From: an uncultured Bacteroidales bacterium
GTDB taxonomy: Bacteria > Bacteroidota > Bacteroidia > Bacteroidales > UBA932
Direction of reading: 5' to 3'
DNA length: 6,558 nucleotides
Assembly (NCBI GenBank): GCA_946614205.1
Contig: CAMOGR010000078.1
Span: 1-6,558 of the forward strand
Both the position numbers and the translations under genes were made by a program. Below are positions 1-5,348 of the stretch, piece after piece. The stretch's first letter is position 1. Every line of letters begins with the position of its first letter. The notes below the pieces were generated by a model. The model made no database searches. It had not been told where the DNA came from and saw only the letters and a program-made list of their open reading frames with translations.

Positions 1-1503
1 TATGCCTCGTATGAAGAAGGTCTGCGACGGAGTGAGGCTGACGCTTCCGGCGCCTCCGCTGCCGTCTCCAGACAGCACGGACGAGAGCGAACGCACCAGA
101 TGCAGCACCTTGAGGCTGTCGTCGTTGGATATCACGACAGGTACAGGGACGCTGTCCGTGAAGCGGTCGGCAAGGGGGTTCTCGTAGCGTTTGCTGAGGG
201 CCACGTTGCGTTGTTCACGGCTCTCGGCGAGTCTGAATTTGTACAGGGGGCGCAGGCGTATGTCGATGTCGCGGTGCTGCAGGAGTTCGTCGTCGAAGTT
301 CTTGCGGGCGAATTCTGCATCGAGCGCGAGCAGCGAGTTGTATTTGCGTGTCGTATCGGCAAAGGACGCTTCGCCGCTGGCGTTCTTCGCCCTGTATTCT
401 CCGACCTTGCGCTGGGCCGTGTGCCAGTCTTCCCGCGATTCCTTCGTCATGCCGAGCAGGTTCTCCACGTACGAGCGGTTAAGGTAGGCCTTGGCGAAGT
501 CGGGGTAGAGTTCTATGGCGCGGCTGTAGTCGGACAGGGCGTCGCGGTATCTGCCCATTTCCATGAATACTGCGGCCCTGTTGTAGTACGCAAGCACGTT
601 GCCGGGGTTGATGTTTATCACGCGGTCCATGTCTTCCAGCGCACTCGGGTAGTCGCCCACCTGGGCGTAAATGAGGGCGCGGTTGTACAGGGTGAGTGCG
701 TTGCCCGGTTCGTCCTTCAGCACCCGGCCGAGGTCGCGCATGGCGGAGTTGTAGTCGTGCAGCTCATAGTACATCAGGGCCCTGTTGAAGTAGGCGAAAG
801 TGTTCGTGCTGTCCAGGTCGATTGCGCGGGTCATGTCCTTCACGGCGTCGATGTAGTTGCCCTGGGCGGCGTAGACACGGCCGCGCCGCACGTAGCACTC
901 GGGTTCGAAGCGGTCGAGGCGTATTGCCTTGTTGTAGTCAGTGATGGCTTTGAGGGTGTCGCCCAGGAAGAGGTACGAGGCCCCCCTGTTCAGGTACGCC
1001 GACGGGTCCTTGGGCTCGCGGCGAATGTATCGGTCGAAGTCGGATACGGCGTCGCCGAAGCGCTGGGCGAGGAAGTTGGTGACGCCGCGGCTGTAGTAGA
1101 TGCCTGTCAGCCCGGGGCGCAGTTCCAAGGCCTTGTCGAAGTCGGCGAATGCCTTGTCGTATTCACCAGTGCGGCTTTCCGTTATGGCCCTGTAGTGGTA
1201 TCCGTTGGTGAAAACGGGGTTAAGGCGGACCGAGGTGTTGAAGTCGGCTCTTGCTCCCCGCACGTCGCCGAGGTTGAATTTCGCTATCCCCCTGAAGAAG
1301 AAGCACCAGTAGTCGGTGCTGTCGAGCCTGGCGAGGATGTTGAAATGCTCTATTGCCTGGGTGTATTTGCCGTCCTGCAGTGCCAGGCGGCCGCGCAGGC
1401 TGAAAACGTCCTTGTCCCACTGGGCAAGGGCGGAAGGGGCGAGTGCGAGAAAAATCGCTATTGAAAGCAGAAACTTTTTCACTACTTTTGCAAAGATAAT
1501 CAT
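1..1503 (-). CDS. exported TPR-repeat protein (C-terminus beyond the window)
   Basis: The frame is open for 501 codons from ATG at 1503 (preceded by an in-frame TAA) to the window edge, so the C-terminus is missing. The N-terminus is a Sec signal peptide: a basic KK, then LLSIAIFLALAPSALA, with likely cleavage before QW (residue 28). From about residue 36 to 350 there are nine or more 34-residue TPR units, visible as repeated Y-x-N-R-A/G, G-x-Y-x-x-A and A-I-x-L-x-P positions (for example AYYNRAAVFMEMGRYRDALS). After the repeats comes a charged, non-repetitive region (about 360-501) that I cannot assign to a family. TPR arrays bind other proteins, so a periplasmic or surface scaffold is inferred; partner and pathway are unknown. 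Start is uncertain: GTG at 1482 gives a more typical signal peptide (M-K-K-F-L-L-S), and the minus-strand promoter box at 1491-1498 would require it. The gene is divergent from the next gene, with only 13 bp between start codons. Confidence 0.88.
   Translation of the reverse strand, partial: MIIFAKVVKKFLLSIAIFLALAPSALAQWDKDVFSLRGRLALQDGKYTQAIEHFNILARLDSTDYWCFFFRGIAKFNLGDVRGARADFNTSVRLNPVFTNGYHYRAITESRTGEYDKAFADFDKALELRPGLTGIYYSRGVTNFLAQRFGDAVSDFDRYIRREPKDPSAYLNRGASYLFLGDTLKAITDYNKAIRLDRFEPECYVRRGRVYAAQGNYIDAVKDMTRAIDLDSTNTFAYFNRALMYYELHDYNSAMRDLGRVLKDEPGNALTLYNRALIYAQVGDYPSALEDMDRVININPGNVLAYYNRAAVFMEMGRYRDALSDYSRAIELYPDFAKAYLNRSYVENLLGMTKESREDWHTAQRKVGEYRAKNASGEASFADTTRKYNSLLALDAEFARKNFDDELLQHRDIDIRLRPLYKFRLAESREQRNVALSKRYENPLADRFTDSVPVPVVISNDDSLKVLHLVRSLSSVLSGDGSGGAGSVSLTPSQTFFIRGI
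1461..1490 (+). promoter_or_regulatory. Bacteroidota-type promoter for the 1517-3916 operon
   Basis: TTG at 1461-1463, a 19-base spacer, then TACTTTTG at 1483-1490. This matches the Bacteroidota primary-sigma consensus (TTG, about 19-21 bases, TAnnTTTG) at every defined position. Transcription would begin around 1494-1497, leaving a leader of about 20 nt before the TTG start at 1517. The -33 element lies inside the coding sequence of the divergent TPR gene. The match is seen directly; activity is inferred. Confidence 0.65.
1491..1498 (-). promoter_or_regulatory. -7 box (TATCTTTG) facing the TPR gene
   Basis: On the minus strand this reads TATCTTTG, an exact TAnnTTTG match, directly abutting the plus-strand box at 1483-1490. 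No TTG lies 15-21 bases upstream, so the -33 element is missing or weak. If used, transcription would start near 1486-1487, inside the longest TPR reading frame. The protein would then have to begin at GTG 1482 with an almost absent leader. Confidence 0.4.
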
Positions 1504-1516
1504 TTATCGTGCCGAA

Positions 1517-2374
1517 TTGACTCGCTTTGTCAAAATAATTGTCCTGTTTGCAATGTCCCTTGCTGCATCCGCTCCGGCCAGGGCGGGGCTGCGTGAAGAT
1601 GTCGAGTATCTTAGCAGCCCGCTGCTGAAAGGGAGGGCCACGGGCTCGGTGGGTGCGGTGGAGACCACCTGGTATGTGATGCGCCGCTTCAAGGCTGCAG
1701 GGCTCGAGGTCAGTGTCGACATGTTCGGCACTCCCAGGGGCATAGGACGCAATGTGGTCGGCATCCACCGGGGGAATCCTCGCTCATCCTCGTACACTTT
1801 GGTGACGGCTTATTTCGACGGCATGGGCGAGCCCGACGGGCAGCTGCGCCCCGGGGCCGACGCCAACGCCTCGGGAGTTGCCGTGCTGCTCTCGCTTGCC
1901 GATTCTCTGTCGGTTTCGCATTCCAACTACATTTTCGCCGCGCTGGATGCGCACAACGTTGACCGGGCGGGCGCAGAATCGCTGAGCCGCCGGCCGTGGA
2001 AGCTCGGAATGATGGTCAATATCGACATAATCGGCAGCACCCTTGCTCCGCCCAACAAATACAGGCCCGACTTCCTGATAGTCCTTGGTGGGGACAAGTT
2101 CGAGAAACTGCATTCCAAGGAATTCGACCGCCTGAACGCAGGACTGAATCTCCGTCTGTACTACGATTACTACCGCAGCGAGGGTTTCACGGACTATTTT
2201 TACAATACCGCGTCAGACCAGACGCCTTTCCTTCGCAAAGGCGTACCTGCCGTGATGTTTACCTCCGGAATTACAATGAACACAAATAAACCGGGCGATA
2301 CGGCCGACACTCTGGACTACGATGTCCTGGAGCGCCGCAGGGCCTTTATACTCGCATGGCTAAGAACTTTTTAA
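1517..2374 (+). CDS. secreted M28-peptidase-fold protein, probably catalytically inactive
   Basis: A 285-residue protein if started at TTG 1517. This start yields a good signal peptide (TRFVK, then IIVLFAMSLAASAP, with ARA before G24); ATG 1553 would leave too short a signal, and the longer frame from ATG 1316 runs antisense into the TPR gene. The mature part keeps the M28 zinc-aminopeptidase layout: GRNVV at 78, AYFD at 98, PGADANASG at 112, ALDAHN at 142, MVNIDIIG at 166, SDQTPF at 233 and NKPGDTAD at 257. Against the family pattern, the metal-binding His is Y99, the bridging Asp is A116, the EE pair (base plus ligand) is H146-N147, and the last His is N257. Only Asp170 is kept. A non-hydrolytic role, such as binding peptides or envelope parts, is inferred. 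It is the first gene of a three-gene operon, ending 1 nt before the prenyltransferase. Family fold is fairly certain; function is unknown. Confidence 0.8.
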   Translation: MTRFVKIIVLFAMSLAASAPARAGLREDVEYLSSPLLKGRATGSVGAVETTWYVMRRFKAAGLEVSVDMFGTPRGIGRNVVGIHRGNPRSSSYTLVTAYFDGMGEPDGQLRPGADANASGVAVLLSLADSLSVSHSNYIFAALDAHNVDRAGAESLSRRPWKLGMMVNIDIIGSTLAPPNKYRPDFLIVLGGDKFEKLHSKEFDRLNAGLNLRLYYDYYRSEGFTDYFYNTASDQTPFLRKGVPAVMFTSGITMNTNKPGDTADTLDYDVLERRRAFILAWLRTF

Positions 2375-2375
2375 C

Positions 2376-3281
2376 ATGAAAAAACACAGTCTGAAAGAAT
2401 GGATTGCAGTAACTCGTTACTGGTCTTTCCCCGTTTCCACCATGCCGGTCGTGGCATGTTTCGCCTATCTTTTCAGCAAAGGCCTTCTGCCAGGGGGAGC
2501 AATGCCCTGGGTGCTCTTTGCACTCAGCCTCATCGGCGTCGTATTGCTGCATTCTGCCGGCAACGTACTTAGCGACTGGGCCGACTATCGCAGCGGGGTA
2601 GACAACGAGAATGCCTTTGCCGTCCCCAATCTGGTCTTTCACAAGTTCGAGCCTGTGGAGTATCTGACATTCAGCATAGTGCTCTTCATTGCAGGGGCTA
2701 CCGTCGGAGTCGTCATCGCTCTTCTATGCGGCGGCCTGGGATTGTGGATTATCGGCGGCGTGGGTGTGCTGCTCACTGCCCTGTATTCCTTTCTCAAGTA
2801 TCACGCCCTCGGCGACCTCGACATTTTCATCATCTTCGGTGTGCTTACCGTGCTCGGCACCGCTTATGCCGTTACCGGTGAGTGGCATCCCGACGCACTC
2901 GTGCTGTCGCTGCCCCTTGGTGTAATCACCGTGTCCGTGCTTCACGCCAACAACACCTTCGATACCGAGTCCGACCGCGCCGCCGGCATCAAGACTTTCG
3001 CCATGCTCATCGGCGGCAAGGCTTCCAGCGTGCTGTACGCCTGCTATATGGTCATTCCTTTCGTAAGCGTAATCGTTTCCGTATGCTTCGGCTGGCTGCA
3101 TCCGCTTGCCCTTTTGTGCCTCGTTGCGGTCGTACCCGCGTGGAAGAATCTCCGTCAGGCGCTTACTTACGACAAGGCCGGCCTCGATGCCATGAAGGGC
3201 CTTGACCAGGCTACTGCCGGTCTGCAGCTGGTGTTCTCGCTCCTGCTGTCTGCCGGTCTGTTCCTTTCAGTACTCCTATGA
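2376..3281 (+). CDS. menA: UbiA-family prenyltransferase, likely 1,4-dihydroxy-2-naphthoate prenyltransferase (MenA)
   Basis: A 301-residue polytopic membrane protein with about eight or nine hydrophobic segments, the usual size for UbiA enzymes. The first Asp-rich motif is NVLSDWAD (N63, D67, D70) and the second is NNTFDTESD (D196, D200), followed by RAAGIKTFA. Both bind the Mg-diphosphate of the prenyl donor. The second motif with its R-x-x-G-x-x-T tail, and the stretch FGVLTVLGTAY near 154-164, resemble MenA more than UbiA or chlorophyll/haem prenyltransferases. MenA attaches a polyprenyl chain to 1,4-dihydroxy-2-naphthoate in the inner membrane, giving demethylmenaquinone. The ATG lies 1 nt after the preceding stop with no Shine-Dalgarno, suggesting coupled translation. 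No other men gene is in the window. The alternative is another UbiA-type transferase with a different aromatic or lipid acceptor. Confidence 0.78.
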   Translation: MKKHSLKEWIAVTRYWSFPVSTMPVVACFAYLFSKGLLPGGAMPWVLFALSLIGVVLLHSAGNVLSDWADYRSGVDNENAFAVPNLVFHKFEPVEYLTFSIVLFIAGATVGVVIALLCGGLGLWIIGGVGVLLTALYSFLKYHALGDLDIFIIFGVLTVLGTAYAVTGEWHPDALVLSLPLGVITVSVLHANNTFDTESDRAAGIKTFAMLIGGKASSVLYACYMVIPFVSVIVSVCFGWLHPLALLCLVAVVPAWKNLRQALTYDKAGLDAMKGLDQATAGLQLVFSLLLSAGLFLSVLL

Positions 3282-3916
3282 AAGGCAGGCTGGCCATAGC
3301 CATATCCGCAGCGGCGCTGCTGTGGTTTTATATGTTCAGTCCCTGGACGGGCGGGGCGCCTAATTTCTGGGTCTGCATGTCGGCTTCGGCCATCGTGCTT
3401 ACGGGCCTTGGCCTTGCGTTTACCGAAGACAAGGCGACTCTTGCCAAGGTGGAGAAGCCTCTGCTGCAGCTTGCAGGTGGCATTGTGCTGGCGTTTGCCC
3501 TTTGGGGCGTATTCTGGGTCGGAGACAAACTGTCGGCCATGATGTTCGACTTCGCTCGCCCTCAGGTGGATTCGGTCTATTCCATGAAAACGGGGCTTCC
3601 GGGATGGCTAATAGCGCTCCTGCTTCTATGCCTCATAGGGCCGGCGGAGGAATTCTTCTGGCGTGGGTACGTTCAGAGGACCATGAGCAAGCTCCTCTCG
3701 GGCAAAAAGTTCGGAGCCGACATTGCGTTTGCGCTCACTGCCGTCATTTACGCCCTCGTGCATATATGGTCCTTCAACTTCATGCTGGTGATGGCGGCGC
3801 TCGTCGCCGGCGTCGTGTGGGGCTTCGTCTACCGTCTTCAGCCCAAGGCTCTCCCGGCTCTGATTGTGAGCCACGCGCTCTGGGATGCGCTTGTGTTCGT
3901 AATCCTGCCTATTTGA
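3278..3916 (+). CDS. CPBP-family intramembrane metalloprotease
   Basis: A 212-residue membrane protein with about seven hydrophobic segments. The three CPBP (Abi/CAAX-protease) motifs are present: EEFFWR (E124, E125, R129), YALVH (H162) in place of the usual FxxxH, and HALWD (H199, D203), the HxxxN/D form. These Glu and His residues lie within membrane segments and form the active site in the family, which includes the CAAX protease Rce1 and bacterial maturation or bacteriocin-immunity proteases. The substrate here is unknown. The start ATG overlaps the prenyltransferase stop (ATGA, 3278-3281), so the two are translationally coupled. The last 8 bp overlap the convergent esterase gene. The active-site residues look intact, unlike those of the operon's first gene. 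Confidence 0.87.
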   Translation: MKGRLAIAISAAALLWFYMFSPWTGGAPNFWVCMSASAIVLTGLGLAFTEDKATLAKVEKPLLQLAGGIVLAFALWGVFWVGDKLSAMMFDFARPQVDSVYSMKTGLPGWLIALLLLCLIGPAEEFFWRGYVQRTMSKLLSGKKFGADIAFALTAVIYALVHIWSFNFMLVMAALVAGVVWGFVYRLQPKALPALIVSHALWDALVFVILPI

Positions 3917-5141
3917 GGTAGTCTGACAGAAACTCCTCCCTCTCCGCGCTCCACGACTTTTCCAGCCACATGGCATGAGAGCATGTGGGGACGCAAAAAT
4001 AGCGTTTTTCTTTGGAACCGAGGTTGTTGTAGATAGAGAAATTGGTATGGGGCGGGCAGGTTTCGTCCTGCAGGCCGAACGACATGTACACAGGGCACTC
4101 TACGCGGGGAGCGAAATTCTTGATGTCGAAATACGATAGCATTTCGAACAGGGCGTCGCGGTCGAGGCCTTCGGCGTCGGCCTGCTCGAACACCTCGTGG
4201 ACTGGCCACCATACGATGCGTGCATAGTCTTGATAATCACCGAGGAAAGGTACGGACGGAGCGATGGCCCTGATGCGTTTGTCAAGGGCCGCGGCAAGGA
4301 AGGTAAAGGCGCCTCCCTGGCTTTCGCCCCATGCGACGATACGGCTGGCGTCGGTCTTTTCCAGTCCGGCCACGAAATCTACCGCGCGTTTGACGTCGCA
4401 GAACGCCCCGCGGTAGTAGAACTCTTCCTTGCTTGCAAGCCCCCTGTCAATCCATCGCTGTGCAGGATCCTTGAATATGCCTTGCTCGCGTACGCTGACG
4501 AGGTACTCGATTCTGTCGGGAGCTCCCGACGGGTCGAACCAGTAGGGTTCGGCGCCGTAGCCCATGTAAACGATGACTGCCGGGTACTTGCCCTCTTTGA
4601 CCGGGACCGACAGGATACCGCCTGCGATGGCTCCGCCAAGCGACTTGTAACTAACATTGTAACAGGTCCTCAGCTCGTTGGAATACTCAGGGACCTCGGT
4701 CAGGACGGGCTCCAGGGGCACTTCGGCCAGTTGCTTGAATGTTTCTTCCCAGAAGGCGTCAAAGTCGGGACGGGCATCGACGGGGCTCACTACATCATCG
4801 GGCCTGACGCCTATGTTCCATCGGATGCTGTCGCGCAGCCGTACCTGATAGAATCCCGGCTCCAGACTCCCGAGCCGCACGTTTATCGTACTGTCCTCTG
4901 CCACGCTGATATCTTTTGACAGTACCACGACGGGCTCCTGGGCCATCAGCGAAAGGTCCGTCACCAGCTGCAGCGTCGCCGGCCCGGGGGCGGCATCGAC
5001 ATGCGTGCTGAGCGTATACGGCCCTTGTGCGGTAAACAGCCAACCGAGGTCGGGATGTGACTCCCCGGTGGGGGGAGTGACGTTTTCTTGGCAGGAACAA
5101 AGCAGCAGGATTGCGGCTGCGAGCATTAATCTTCTGGTCAT
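3909..5141 (-). CDS. CE7-family acetyl esterase lipoprotein (acetyl xylan esterase / cephalosporin-C deacetylase type)
   Basis: A 410-residue protein starting with a lipoprotein signal: RR, a hydrophobic stretch, then LLCSC with Cys17 as the lipidated residue, so it is anchored to a membrane face, probably the outer membrane. Residues about 28-112 form a beta-rich N-terminal extension absent from the roughly 320-residue cytoplasmic CE7 enzymes. The alpha/beta-hydrolase domain follows: MGYG at 193 (oxyanion region), nucleophile GESQGG (S274), IAPSVPFLGDY at 293, LSYFDIKNFAPR at 335, acid GLQDETCPP (D359), and CSHAM (H389). The triad is complete. CE7 enzymes remove acetyl groups from xylo-oligosaccharides and other small acetylated molecules; the exact substrate is inferred. 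The gene stands alone, with no glycoside hydrolase or SusC/D neighbour in view. It converges on, and overlaps by 8 bp, the protease gene; its start lies 11 nt after the stop of a possible OMP remnant. Confidence 0.88.
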   Translation of the reverse strand: MTRRLMLAAAILLLCSCQENVTPPTGESHPDLGWLFTAQGPYTLSTHVDAAPGPATLQLVTDLSLMAQEPVVVLSKDISVAEDSTINVRLGSLEPGFYQVRLRDSIRWNIGVRPDDVVSPVDARPDFDAFWEETFKQLAEVPLEPVLTEVPEYSNELRTCYNVSYKSLGGAIAGGILSVPVKEGKYPAVIVYMGYGAEPYWFDPSGAPDRIEYLVSVREQGIFKDPAQRWIDRGLASKEEFYYRGAFCDVKRAVDFVAGLEKTDASRIVAWGESQGGAFTFLAAALDKRIRAIAPSVPFLGDYQDYARIVWWPVHEVFEQADAEGLDRDALFEMLSYFDIKNFAPRVECPVYMSFGLQDETCPPHTNFSIYNNLGSKEKRYFCVPTCSHAMWLEKSWSAEREEFLSDYLK

Positions 5142-5152
5142 AGGTTGATAAT

Positions 5153-5278
5153 TCAGAAAGTGTATCCAAACGAAACTGCGGCTCCGTATCCAAAACTTCC
5201 CTGCGATGACAGTTGACCGATGACGGGACCACCGGGCCGGCGGTCAGGACGAATCCTGCTATTTGCCGGCAATGCATA
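5153..5278 (-). pseudogene. possible C-terminal remnant of an outer-membrane beta-barrel protein
   Basis: Reading the minus strand in the frame that ends at TGA 5155-5153 gives a tail GSFGYGAAVSFGYTF then stop. It shows alternating aromatic and small residues and a terminal Phe, the usual ending of outer-membrane beta-barrels (the Bam recognition signal). The frame is open back to TAG 5344-5342 but has no Met, and the upstream part overlaps the PFOR terminator, so no intact gene can start here. A second frame over 5277-5220 reads GFVLTAGPVV, which also resembles a barrel strand and would fit a frameshifted remnant. It is too short for a firm call and could be chance in GC-rich spacer DNA. No other coding signal is seen in the 207-base gap at 5142-5348. 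Confidence 0.35.
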
Positions 5279-5297
5279 AAATATTGATATCAATAAC

Positions 5298-5332
5298 AAA
5301 ACCCCGATGGCCCGGAGGCCATACGGGGTTTT
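5298..5332 (-). terminator. Rho-independent terminator of the PFOR gene
   Basis: An inverted repeat begins 17 bases beyond the PFOR stop codon. AAAACCCCG pairs with CGGGGTTTT and ATGGCC with GGCCAT, around a 4-base loop (TCCG on the minus strand), with one bulged base at 5323. On the minus strand the stem is followed by TTTTGTTATT, a U-rich tail. The A-rich and T-rich flanks are nearly symmetric, so it could also act on the plus strand, where no gene reads into it. Confidence 0.88.
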
Positions 5333-5348
5333 GAAAAAGAACTAACTC

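Noticed and set aside
600..1250. Recurring similar DNA blocks of about 102 bases, possibly a DNA repeat or array.
   Set aside because: The periodicity is that of the 34-residue TPR units. The nucleotide copies are diverged, so it is protein-level repetition and not a CRISPR or tandem DNA repeat.
100..1464. A 454-codon open frame on the plus strand.
   Set aside because: It is antisense to the TPR gene, whose minus-strand translation has a signal peptide and regular 34-residue repeats. The plus-strand product is a Val/Gly/Ala-rich string without domain features, as expected from the complement of GC-rich codons.
1531..1533. TTG on the minus strand as the -33 element for the TPR promoter.
   Set aside because: It lies 32 bases from the TATCTTTG box, well outside the usual 17-23 base spacing.
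4197..4919. A 240-codon plus-strand frame opposite the esterase.
   Set aside because: The minus strand carries a full CE7 enzyme with an intact Ser-Asp-His triad; the plus frame shows no recognisable motif or start context.
5167..5193. A possible esterase promoter: TTG, 16 bases, TTCGTTTG on the minus strand.
   Set aside because: The -7 box has a mismatch at an important position and the spacer is about three bases short, so it is not strong enough to annotate.
4795..5277. A 160-codon minus-strand frame that starts at 5277 and runs into the esterase gene.
   Set aside because: Most of it is the esterase read in another frame and is Arg/Pro-rich. Only its first 20 or so residues look at all protein-like, and these are considered under the possible OMP remnant.
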